From NCBI GenBank assembly GCA_900539115.1, contig UQAQ01000009.1, positions 28,883-92,882 on the forward strand: a stretch of 64,000 nucleotides of DNA, in the 5' to 3' direction. This DNA comes from an uncultured Roseburia sp. (GTDB taxonomy: Bacteria; Bacillota; Clostridia; Lachnospirales; Lachnospiraceae). The notes below the pieces were generated by a model. That model ran no database searches. It was not told the origin of the DNA and saw only the letters and a list, made by a program, of their open reading frames with translations. The position numbers and the translations under genes were made by a program. Positions 32,850 through 41,186 of the stretch are shown one piece after another. Within the stretch, counting starts at the first letter, position 1. Every line of letters starts with the position of its first letter.

Positions 32850-35192
32850 ATGAAATTTACAGATGCCTATTTTGAAGATGAAGTAAGAGATGGTTTTTAT
32901 GTTTCAAGCATGATGAAGAAAGCGTGGGCAGCACAGCTGGAAGTTCTGTACGAAGTCCAGCAAATGTGTGAGAGGCATCACATTGAGTTCTTTGCGGAAT
33001 GGGGAACACTTCTTGGTGCGGTTCGCCATGGTGGTATGATTCCCTGGGACGATGATTTGGATATCTGTATGCTGAGTAAAGAGTATAATCGTTTTTTGGA
33101 ACTGGCGCATGAACTGCCGGAAGGCTTTGTTGTCAGTGAATATCATACAAATCAATCGGATAATATGGTTATCCGTGTGAATAATACAAAAAGCGCTGTC
33201 GTTTCCGCAGAACACCTGGAAAAGTTTCATGGGTTTCCCTATGCGGCGGGACTTGACATTTTTCGTTTGGATTATCTGCCAAAGGATAAAGAAGCGATGA
33301 AGACTCATCATGAGATGGTGTTAATTATCGGAGCTATTGTAGGTATTGCCATGCAAGTGGAAGAATCCGAAGAAAAAAGTGCGGAATTACTGGAAATGCA
33401 GGAAAAATATCTGGTTACATTGGAAAATATGTGCCATGTGAAGTTTGACCGGAAGAAACGGATCAAAACGCAGTTATACCACTTTTTGCAGGAAGAGGTG
33501 GCGGATCTGTATACGGCAGCTGCCTCAGACGAAGTGACAAATCTGCCGCGCTGGAGCGAAAATTTTGAGTACCGTTTCCCAAAAAGATGCTATGAGGGCA
33601 TCATAAAGGTTCCTTTTGAGAATATGGAGATCGCATTGCCGGTGGGATATGATGAATTATTGAAAAAGAAATATGGCGTAGATTTTATGAAGCCGATACG
33701 GACAGGAAGTGCTCATGAATATCCGTATTATGACTTCTATTATGACTATTTGAAAGAAAATACTTCAGCTGAAATTTATGAATATGTTTACGATAAAGAA
33801 GAAATTGAAGAAGCAGAGAAGGCGCGATTGATTCAGAGGGAAAATAGGAAAGAAGAACAAGTTCAGTATCTGCTGCAATTTATCCCTCTTTTTGAAGAAA
33901 TACATGAGAATATTATTGACTTAATGAGTAAGAAAGAGATGGGATCTGCCCTTACCCTGATTGGAGATTGTCAAAATTCGGCAATTGAAATTGGAAATCA
34001 GATTGAGAAAGAGTATGACGGCGATGTTGAAGTGATTGGTACGCTGGAAAGATATTGTGAATTTCTCTTTCGTATTTATAGTCAGGTATCCGAAAGTAAT
34101 CCGGAACTGGAAGTGCTGTCAATAGAGAACGTGGAACAGGAATTATTAACATATGTGAAGCAGATAGAAGAAGATATAAAGAAACTTGCGAAAAGAAAGG
34201 AAATGGTATTTATTCCGTATAAAGCAGCTTATTGGGATACCATGCAGGATGCATGGAAAGAGGCAATGGCAGACAAAGATACGGATGTATATGTGATTCC
34301 GGCACCATATTTTTATAAAGATGCATGGGGCAGAGCCAAAAAGGATGAGATGCAGTATGAACGGGAAGGGTACCCCGAAGAAGTCGTTTTGACTTCATAT
34401 GAATCCTATGATTTTGAACTGCGTCATCCGGATGCGATTGTGATTCAATGCCCATATGATGAGTACAATTATGCGATGACGATTCATCCGTTCTTTTATG
34501 CGAAAAATTTAAAGCAGTACACGGAGCAGCTGGTATATATCCCGGCACTTATTATGGATGAAGTGGAAAAAGAGGATTCCCGGGCAAAAAAAATGCTGAA
34601 ATCCTACTGCAACATGCCGGGAGTTACGTTTGCGGATAAAGTGGTAGTGCAGTCCGAACAGATGAAAAAAGTATATGTAGAGCTTTTGACGGAATTTGCG
34701 GGAGAAGATACAAAAAGCATTTGGGAAAAGAAAATTGTCAGTGGAAGTTTTGACAGTGCTTCTTGTGATAATTTGGAAAAAACCCGGGAAATTCCGGAAG
34801 AGTGGATGAATATTGTCCAAAAAGCAGATGGAACACAGAAAAGCATCGTATTGTATACAACAAGTGCAAGTGCGCTGTATTGCTATCAGGAGGCGATGCT
34901 GAAGAAAATGTCGGAAGTGCTTGAAGAATACAAAGCGAAACGAGATGAGGTTGCTTTGTTATGGTGTCCGGACCGTAAAGTGCGGGAGGTCACCCGGAAA
35001 AGCTGTCCGGGTGTCTGGAGAAGTTACAGTGAACTGGTACAGAAGTTCAGAGAGGATGCCTGGGGGATCTGGGATGACTCCGGTGACTACGATCGAGCAG
35101 TCAATCTTTGCGATGAGGCTTTTGGAGATGCCGGAACCATATTAAATGCCGTGAACAGGCAGAAAAAGCCGGCGGTGGTACTAAAGTTATGA
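32850..35192 (+). CDS. LicD / CDP-glycerol glycerophosphotransferase-like fusion (copy 1)
   Basis: The 780-residue protein has an N-terminal LicD domain (about 25-270) with the nucleotidyltransferase-like site AEWGTLLGAVRHGG (49-62) and WDDDLDICML (66-75). LicD proteins move phosphocholine-type groups from CDP carriers to glycans. A helical linker follows (about 290-450), then a domain resembling CDP-glycerol glycerophosphotransferases (about 452-780): VFIPYKAAYWDTM at 452, VIPAPYFYKDAWG, YESYDFELRHPDAIVIQC and PYDEYNY. The carried group could be phosphocholine, glycerophosphate or 2-aminoethylphosphonate; nearby 2-AEP genes favour the last (inference). It lies just behind flagellin. Confidence 0.8.
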   Translation: MKFTDAYFEDEVRDGFYVSSMMKKAWAAQLEVLYEVQQMCERHHIEFFAEWGTLLGAVRHGGMIPWDDDLDICMLSKEYNRFLELAHELPEGFVVSEYHTNQSDNMVIRVNNTKSAVVSAEHLEKFHGFPYAAGLDIFRLDYLPKDKEAMKTHHEMVLIIGAIVGIAMQVEESEEKSAELLEMQEKYLVTLENMCHVKFDRKKRIKTQLYHFLQEEVADLYTAAASDEVTNLPRWSENFEYRFPKRCYEGIIKVPFENMEIALPVGYDELLKKKYGVDFMKPIRTGSAHEYPYYDFYYDYLKENTSAEIYEYVYDKEEIEEAEKARLIQRENRKEEQVQYLLQFIPLFEEIHENIIDLMSKKEMGSALTLIGDCQNSAIEIGNQIEKEYDGDVEVIGTLERYCEFLFRIYSQVSESNPELEVLSIENVEQELLTYVKQIEEDIKKLAKRKEMVFIPYKAAYWDTMQDAWKEAMADKDTDVYVIPAPYFYKDAWGRAKKDEMQYEREGYPEEVVLTSYESYDFELRHPDAIVIQCPYDEYNYAMTIHPFFYAKNLKQYTEQLVYIPALIMDEVEKEDSRAKKMLKSYCNMPGVTFADKVVVQSEQMKKVYVELLTEFAGEDTKSIWEKKIVSGSFDSASCDNLEKTREIPEEWMNIVQKADGTQKSIVLYTTSASALYCYQEAMLKKMSEVLEEYKAKRDEVALLWCPDRKVREVTRKSCPGVWRSYSELVQKFREDAWGIWDDSGDYDRAVNLCDEAFGDAGTILNAVNRQKKPAVVLKL

Positions 35193-35224
35193 TCCGTAAA
35201 TACAGTTAGGAAAGAGAGATTGGT

Positions 35225-37063
35225 GTGAAGTTTTTAGATTCTTATTTTGAAGATGAGGTAAGAGAGGGCTTTTTTGTTCCCAGTCTGATGAAGAGGGCAT
35301 GGGCAGCACAAATGGAAGTCCTTAGTATTGTGCAGAAAATATGTGATAAGCATGGAATTCCTTTGTTTGCGGAGTGGGGAACGTTGTTGGGGGCAGTGCG
35401 CCATAAGGGAAGGATTCCATGGGACGATGACATCGATGTCTGCATGCTGCGTGCAGATTATGACAGATTTTGTCAGGTGGTAGATGAGGAACTCCCGGAG
35501 GAATGCTGGTTTTTAGATTATCATAGGATTGATGGCTTTGATGTAACACTTGGGCGTATTATCAATTCAAGAGTGCATGTGGTAGAAGGGGAAAACCTTG
35601 AAAAATATCATGGGTTTCCCTATGTGGCAGGCATTGATATCTTTTGGCTGGACTCAATTCCATCAGATGAAAAACAAAGACAGAGTTGTCAGGAAGAAAT
35701 CAATCAAATTTTCTATTCGCTGGCGATGGCACATCGTGGCAAGACACCGCAAAAAGTGGCATTACAAAAAGAGTTGACCGGTTTACTTGAAAAAAAGACA
35801 CGGGAGATGGGGGCGGCAGATCGTGGCTCCGATGTTACCAATACTTATGTATGGAGAAAAAACGTGTCCTACTGTCTGCCAAAAGCGTCTTATGAAAAAG
35901 GGGTTTTTCTGGATTTTGAGAATATAAAGATCCGGGTGCCGGATAATTATGAAGAGATATTGCGAAGAAAATATGGAGCGGATTGGAGAATTCCAATTCA
36001 GGCAGGTGGACTCCATGATTATCCGTCGTATGCGAAACAACAGGTGTTTTTGCAGGAAAATGACGGGGGAGAACTATATGAATACCATTTTTCAAAGGCA
36101 GAATGGGAGCAGGTTCAGTTAAAGCGTGAGAAGAAAGTGACGTTACAGCAGGAAGTAAATCAGTTCGTAGAACTCTTTTTAGATGCTCATGAAGAGATTC
36201 GGAGAAGTATCCAAAAGGAAGAGTGGGACATGACTTTGGCTTTGTTGGAACAATGTCAGAATACCGCCATTGAGGTTGGAACGCGGATTGAACAGGAAAA
36301 GGGCGCAGATTATGTAACGGTGAAAAGATGGGAGCGGTATTGCGAACTTGTCTTTCAGATACATAATCATCTTACTGCGGAATGTCCCAGGGATGCAAAG
36401 CATTTTGCCGAAAAGGTTTATGAAAAATTGTCCGGTATTATGGACGAAATGCGGCACAGAATCGATGAGGAATTAAAGGAAATAAAAGAAATCGTATTCG
36501 TGCCATACAAAGCTGCTTTGTGGGATAGTATGCATAAAATGTGGGAAGAAGCGATGCGGGACGATACGGTAAAAGTAACCGTTGTGCCGGCACCGTATTA
36601 TTATAAAGATGCTTTTGGTAAAGCCAAAAAAGAAGAGATGCAGTATGAAAACGAGGGGTATCCGGAGAATGTTACGATTACGCATTATGAAGAGTATGAT
36701 TTTCAGCTGCATCATCCGGACAGAATTGTGATTCAGTGCCCGTATGATGAGTACAATTACGGGATAACCATCCACCCGTTCTTTTATGCTAAAAATCTTG
36801 TTACCTACACCGATCAGCTTGTGTATGTTCCTGCTTTGCGGATGGATGAAATTACTCCGGAATCGGATCGTGCAAGATACAACTTAAAATCGTATTGTAA
36901 TATGCCGGGGGTAGTCTATGCGGATCGGGTCATTGTACAATCCGAGCAGATGAAAAAGGTGTATGTGCAGCTTCTCACAGAATTTGCGGGAGAAGATACA
37001 AAACCAATCTGGGAGGAGAAAATTTCTTCCTTCCCAGAAAGGTACTTTGCGGATGAGTTATAG
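35225..37063 (+). CDS. LicD / glycerophosphotransferase-like fusion (copy 2, C-terminally short)
   Basis: This 612-residue paralogue starts at GTG 35225 after AGGAAAGAGAG. LicD motifs are AEWGTLLGAVRHKG (about 49-62) and WDDDIDVCML; the second domain starts near 422 with VFVPYKAALWDSM and keeps YEEYDFQLHHPDRIVIQC and PYDEYNY. After the shared string EFAGEDTK it has only about 25 residues, whereas copy 1 continues for about 165. It therefore lacks the C-terminal third of the glycerophosphotransferase domain. Its last six bases overlap the end of the opposite-strand PEP mutase gene, so truncation at that junction is plausible. It may act through its LicD domain only. Confidence 0.78.
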   Translation: MKFLDSYFEDEVREGFFVPSLMKRAWAAQMEVLSIVQKICDKHGIPLFAEWGTLLGAVRHKGRIPWDDDIDVCMLRADYDRFCQVVDEELPEECWFLDYHRIDGFDVTLGRIINSRVHVVEGENLEKYHGFPYVAGIDIFWLDSIPSDEKQRQSCQEEINQIFYSLAMAHRGKTPQKVALQKELTGLLEKKTREMGAADRGSDVTNTYVWRKNVSYCLPKASYEKGVFLDFENIKIRVPDNYEEILRRKYGADWRIPIQAGGLHDYPSYAKQQVFLQENDGGELYEYHFSKAEWEQVQLKREKKVTLQQEVNQFVELFLDAHEEIRRSIQKEEWDMTLALLEQCQNTAIEVGTRIEQEKGADYVTVKRWERYCELVFQIHNHLTAECPRDAKHFAEKVYEKLSGIMDEMRHRIDEELKEIKEIVFVPYKAALWDSMHKMWEEAMRDDTVKVTVVPAPYYYKDAFGKAKKEEMQYENEGYPENVTITHYEEYDFQLHHPDRIVIQCPYDEYNYGITIHPFFYAKNLVTYTDQLVYVPALRMDEITPESDRARYNLKSYCNMPGVVYADRVIVQSEQMKKVYVQLLTEFAGEDTKPIWEEKISSFPERYFADEL

Positions 37064-38353
37064 GGTGTCGATTAATGTTAAAATTTGAGAGATTGGCATC
37101 AGGCGGTCGTCGACTTCTTTGGCACGGTGGTAGCGAAGAATATCGATGGCGGTCTGCTGCATGGCAGGAAAAGCACTTCTTGTTAATTGGTTTGCATAAA
37201 TAACGATATTTACGCCGTGGCTGCAAAGTTCCTCTTCGGTAACCGTGTTGAACGAAGTTGGAACGACAACAAGAGGAGTTGTCGGATCTGTTTTTCGAAA
37301 TTCGTCGCAAAATGCAAAAATTTCGGAAGGATCTTTCTGGCGGCTGTGGATCATAATAGCATCGGCACCGGCATTCACAAAGGCGGCAGCTCTTGCTAAA
37401 GCATCGTCTAATCCCTGTTCCAGAATAAGGCTTTCGATGCGGGCGATGATCATAAAATCATCGGTCAGCTGTGTCTTTTTCCCGGCACGGATCTTTTGAC
37501 TGAAATGTTCGATGGAGTCCTGCGTCTGTGGTACATCTGTCCCGAACAAAGAGTTTTTCTTGAGTCCGGTCTTGTCTTCGATAATGATAGCTGATACGCC
37601 CATGCGTTCCAGCGAACGGACGGTATATACAAAATGTTCAATCTGACCGCCGGTATCCCCATCAAATATAATCGGTTTTGTTGTCACTTCCATCACATCA
37701 TCGATGGTTCGGAAACGCGATGTCATATCGACCAGTTCGATATCCGGTTTTCCCTTTGCCGTCGAGTCGCAGAGCGAAGAAATCCACATCGCATCAAACT
37801 GATCCAGTTCCCCTTCGTGTTCAACAACTGTTTTTTCTGCAATAAGACCGGTAAGACCACTATGGACTTCTAATGCTTTTACAATCGGACGGATTTTTAG
37901 CAGCTGTTTCAGCCGTTTGCGGCGGAATTCAGGCATCGCAAGTTTTTCTTTGATTTTATCATCAATATGTTTTACATTTTCATTGTAGGTGTAAGGAACG
38001 TCTATGATCTGACCACCGTAACGGGAGAGAAGATTTTCGGCATTGGCACGGATTGCTTTAAGGGGACCGTGGTTCCAGTTATCCCCGTGGATGATGTAAT
38101 CCGGGTGATAGGTTTCTACGATCTCATCGTACATGACATCCTTTTGGACGACAACGCGGCTTACACCGGGGAGTGTACGGATCAACTCGATTCGCTGCTC
38201 AAAAGGAATGGTGGGAAACTGGTTATAACGGATCATCGCCTCATCAGATAGAACGCCTGCGATCACTTCGCCGTATTTTTGTGCTTCGCGTATAATATTC
38301 AGATGCCCTTCGTGGATGACATCCGTTGTAAAACAAGTGTATACCGTTTTCAT
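37058..38353 (-). CDS. pepM: Phosphoenolpyruvate mutase with N-terminal cytidylyltransferase domain
   Basis: PEP mutase converts phosphoenolpyruvate to phosphonopyruvate, forming the C-P bond that starts phosphonate synthesis. The start is ATG 38353 (minus), after GAGGGAT; a longer frame to 38428 has no ribosome site. Residues 1-130 are a cytidylyltransferase-like domain with TDVIHEGHLNII near 10-21. The mutase domain (about 150-431) has the diagnostic IEDKTGLKKNSLFG near 277-290 and IARIES near 322. The N-terminal fusion is common in bacterial 2-AEP pathways. It diverges from phnW and converges on the second LicD gene. Confidence 0.95.
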   Translation of the reverse strand: MKTVYTCFTTDVIHEGHLNIIREAQKYGEVIAGVLSDEAMIRYNQFPTIPFEQRIELIRTLPGVSRVVVQKDVMYDEIVETYHPDYIIHGDNWNHGPLKAIRANAENLLSRYGGQIIDVPYTYNENVKHIDDKIKEKLAMPEFRRKRLKQLLKIRPIVKALEVHSGLTGLIAEKTVVEHEGELDQFDAMWISSLCDSTAKGKPDIELVDMTSRFRTIDDVMEVTTKPIIFDGDTGGQIEHFVYTVRSLERMGVSAIIIEDKTGLKKNSLFGTDVPQTQDSIEHFSQKIRAGKKTQLTDDFMIIARIESLILEQGLDDALARAAAFVNAGADAIMIHSRQKDPSEIFAFCDEFRKTDPTTPLVVVPTSFNTVTEEELCSHGVNIVIYANQLTRSAFPAMQQTAIDILRYHRAKEVDDRLMPISQILTLIDTL

Positions 38354-38544
38354 ATAATTATCCCTCACTTTTCTGATCTGGTAAACTTCTATAAAAAGTA
38401 TAACATATTGGAACATATTTTGGGACATCTTTTTGTAAAAAGATGAAATTTGTCTTTTCTTTTGAAAAGAGGTAGTGTAATATAATAATATGTGAGAAAG
38501 TGAGTATGCCGCAGTTTGGTCATACTATGGAAGGAATGATTTAG

Positions 38545-39672
38545 ATGACGATAAAGCGAAATATCCTGTTAAATCCCGGACCATCCACCACGACCGATAC
38601 GGTAAAGATGGCACAGGTGGTTCCGGATATCTGTCCGCGGGAGGAAGAATTTGGAAATATCATGAAAGAAATGCGGAGTGATCTTGTGCGGATCGTGCAC
38701 GGGGATCCGCAACAGTATACCGCGGTACTTTTCTGTGGATCGGGGACGATCAATATTGATGTCTGTCTGAATTCACTTTTGCCGGAGGGAAAGAAGATTC
38801 TGGTTGTGAATAACGGTGCTTACAGTACAAGGGCAGTAGAAATCTGTGAAGCCTACGGACTAGATGTCATTGATCTGCAATTTTCACCGGAAATGCTTCC
38901 GAATCTGGAACTTGTGGAGAAGACATTACAGGAGAATCCGGAAATTGCGCTTGTACATACAACACACAATGAAACAGGCACCGGTATCCTTAATCCAATT
39001 CGGGAGATTGGAGCCTTGGCACATAAGTACAATGCGGTATTTACGGTGGATACGACATCTACCTATGCGATGCGCCCGATTCATGTGCATGAGGACAACA
39101 TTGATTTCTGCATGGCTTCTGCTCAAAAGGGATTAATGTCGATGACAGGACTTTCTTTTATCGTGGGACGAAAAGATATCATTGAAAAGTCCGCTGCCTA
39201 TCCAAAGAGGTCGTATTACTGTAACCTGTTTTTGCAATATGACTTTTTTGAGAAAACAGGGCAGATGCACTTTACACCGCCGGTACAGACAATTTATGCG
39301 ACGAGACAGGCACTCAAAGAATATTTTGCAGAGGGCGAAGAAAATAAATGGAAACGCCATACGAGAGTATTTGAAGCGATTCATAAGGGGCTGGAACAGT
39401 TAGGATTTCGGGATGTGATCAAACGGGAATGGCAGGCGGGGCTGGTAGTCTGTGTGCGCTACCCGGATGACAAAAATTGGAATTTTAATGAAATTCACGA
39501 TTATTGTTTTAAACGAGGATTTACGATTTACCCGGGAAAGATTTCGGATATGAATACGTTCCGGCTGTGTGCCCTCGGTGCTATTGACCAAAAGGACATT
39601 GAAGATTTCTTTGTTGTGCTGGAAGAGGCATTGAAACATTACGGGGTGGCTGTCCCGGTGAGGTATGAATAA
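38545..39672 (+). CDS. phnW: 2-aminoethylphosphonate:pyruvate aminotransferase-type enzyme
   Basis: A PLP enzyme of class V, 375 residues. In degradation PhnW turns 2-AEP to phosphonoacetaldehyde; in biosynthetic loci the homologue runs toward 2-AEP. The N-terminus LLNPGPSTTTDTVKMAQ and the PLP lysine in FCMASAQKGLMSMTGLSF near 191-208 are family features, with VHTTHNETGTGILNP near 134-148. Beside pepM it most likely aminates phosphonoacetaldehyde. ATG 38545 follows AAGGAATGA. The PEP mutase gene is divergent, with a 191-base shared upstream region. Confidence 0.93.
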   Translation: MTIKRNILLNPGPSTTTDTVKMAQVVPDICPREEEFGNIMKEMRSDLVRIVHGDPQQYTAVLFCGSGTINIDVCLNSLLPEGKKILVVNNGAYSTRAVEICEAYGLDVIDLQFSPEMLPNLELVEKTLQENPEIALVHTTHNETGTGILNPIREIGALAHKYNAVFTVDTTSTYAMRPIHVHEDNIDFCMASAQKGLMSMTGLSFIVGRKDIIEKSAAYPKRSYYCNLFLQYDFFEKTGQMHFTPPVQTIYATRQALKEYFAEGEENKWKRHTRVFEAIHKGLEQLGFRDVIKREWQAGLVVCVRYPDDKNWNFNEIHDYCFKRGFTIYPGKISDMNTFRLCALGAIDQKDIEDFFVVLEEALKHYGVAVPVRYE

Positions 39673-39699
39673 GGAAAAGAAATAAAAGGAGAAGATGAT

Positions 39700-40692
39700 A
39701 TGCTGACAATACGACGAGCCGTATGCGACGACATTCCGAACATTATGAAATTTATGGATGAACATTGGAAACCGGGAAATATCCTTGCCCAAGACCGGGA
39801 TTTTTTTGAATGGCAGTTTGTCGAGGACGGGAAAGTAAATATGTTCATCGGAATTGATGAGGAAGAGGGGAAAATCTATGGAATGTTAGGCATGGTGATA
39901 TATAATAAGACTGAGAATCCGGATATATCAGGTTGTGCCTGGCAGACAATAAAAAGCAGTAATCCATTGCTGGGACTGGAATTGCAGGATGCTATGTGGA
40001 TGCAAATAAAGCCTCGTTTTGTGTTTTCCATCGGTTTGTCGAAAAAATCAGTAAAAATTGATCGTTTGCTGGGAATGGTGCCGATTGTTATGCAGCATTA
40101 CTACCGTCTGTCGGATGAGGCAGAGTATAAAATCGCTAAAATTGAACAAAAGATCATACCGGCTGTGGAAGATACCGGGTATACATTAGAACCGCTGCAT
40201 TTGGTGGGTGAAATGAAACAGATTATTTCAGAAGAAAAATTAGCGGGTTATATCATGAGTAAAGATTATCATTATCTGGAAAAACGGTACTTTAATCATC
40301 CGGTTTATCATTACGATATTTGGAAAATCACAGATGATAAAAATAGGGCAAAAGCGGTTCTTATCACACGGGAAGAAACGGCACAAGGCAGCAAAATGTG
40401 TAAAATTATTGATTTTTACGGAGATTCCGAGGATCTTGGAAGAATAACAGCAGCCATTGACCGGCTGATGAAAGAGAAAAAATACGAGTATATTGATGTT
40501 TATTCGTATGGTGTTCCGACGGAAATATATGAAAAAGCGGGATTTGTATACTGCGATGAGAAAAGTCAGAATATACTTCCGAACTATTTTCATCCATTTG
40601 TGAGGGAAAATATTGCTTTGTGGATGATTGATCCACAGCATCCGGGAGTACGGATGTTTCGTGGAGACGGAGATCAGGACCGGCCATGTTGA
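39700..40692 (+). CDS. GNAT-like acyltransferase family protein
   Basis: The 330-residue protein begins with a GNAT-type segment: LTIRRAVCDDIPNIMKFMDE near 2-21, then the strand IYGMLGMVIYN near 61-71. A second lobe covers about 200-310 with KAVLITREE, IDVYSYGVPTEIYEKAGFVY near 270-289 and a C-terminal NILPNYFHPF. Two-lobed proteins of this type occur in surface polysaccharide loci. It sits 28 bases after phnW, so it may modify the amino group of 2-AEP or an amino sugar; this is context only. AGGAGAAG precedes ATG 39700. Confidence 0.6.
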   Translation: MLTIRRAVCDDIPNIMKFMDEHWKPGNILAQDRDFFEWQFVEDGKVNMFIGIDEEEGKIYGMLGMVIYNKTENPDISGCAWQTIKSSNPLLGLELQDAMWMQIKPRFVFSIGLSKKSVKIDRLLGMVPIVMQHYYRLSDEAEYKIAKIEQKIIPAVEDTGYTLEPLHLVGEMKQIISEEKLAGYIMSKDYHYLEKRYFNHPVYHYDIWKITDDKNRAKAVLITREETAQGSKMCKIIDFYGDSEDLGRITAAIDRLMKEKKYEYIDVYSYGVPTEIYEKAGFVYCDEKSQNILPNYFHPFVRENIALWMIDPQHPGVRMFRGDGDQDRPC

Positions 40693-40720
40693 TACAGGAC
40701 CGGCTGCCGTTATTTGTTAC

Positions 40721-40749
40721 TTGTAAGCTGTGAAATAGTATGGTATCAT
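40721..40749 (+). promoter_or_regulatory. Candidate promoter of the carrier-protein/ketosynthase operon
   Basis: TTGTAA (40721-40726), a 17-base spacer and TATCAT (40744-40749) form a moderate sigma-A match. It begins a leader of about 180 bases before the first carrier protein gene, in the shift from moderate-GC to AT-rich DNA. Confidence 0.45.
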
Positions 40750-40873
40750 AAACCGTAGGAAAAGGCTAAAGATTATGCGACAAAATGTCGATATAAATTA
40801 TAGTTGCACGGATAGCAATGTTACTTAAAAAGCAAGGATGCAAATATACAATTTAAATTTGCAGAGAGTGAAT

Positions 40874-40909
40874 AAAGGGCTATATCTGGACAACAGGATA
40901 GCCTTTTTA
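40874..40909 (+). terminator. Terminator-like hairpin within the leader of the acyl operon
   Basis: AAAGGGCTAT (40874-40883) pairs with ATAGCCTTTT (40898-40907), with a T-run at 40904-40908. It lies after the candidate promoter and 26 bases before the carrier protein start, so it could act as an attenuator, or end a short transcript from upstream. Confidence 0.6.
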
Positions 40910-40934
40910 TAATAAAAAAAAGGAGAAAAGAGAA

Positions 40935-41156
40935 ATGACATTACAGGAAAAAATTGAATTTTTGGAAGAAATTATGGATGTGGAGCCGGAAACGTTGGAA
41001 GAGAATACGGTTTTGGAAGATGTGGAAGAATGGGATTCCTTGAGTACATTATCTTTGATTGCAGAGATGAAAAAACAGTATGGGATAAAATTGAGTACGG
41101 AAACCATTAAAGAATTTAAGACAGTTGCAGATATTTGTAACTATATTCCGGATTAA
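40935..41156 (+). CDS. Acyl carrier protein 1
   Basis: The 73-residue acidic helical protein has the phosphopantetheine site EEWDSLSTL with Ser35. It holds acyl intermediates as thioesters for the enzymes that follow. The chain VLEDVEEWDS is typical of stand-alone carrier proteins in secondary pathways rather than the housekeeping AcpP (which has DSLDTVEL). AAAAGGAGAAAAG precedes ATG 40935. It is the first gene of the AT-rich operon and is similar in length and motif to the carrier at 45411. Confidence 0.9.
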   Translation: MTLQEKIEFLEEIMDVEPETLEENTVLEDVEEWDSLSTLSLIAEMKKQYGIKLSTETIKEFKTVADICNYIPD

Positions 41157-41186
41157 AGATACTAAAATTCAGAGGAGAGTGGCACG

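Noticed and set aside
40760..40870. Known riboswitch (such as c-di-GMP type) in the leader of the acyl operon
   Set aside because: The conserved loops and receptor motifs of GEMM or other classes were not found; only generic hairpins are visible.
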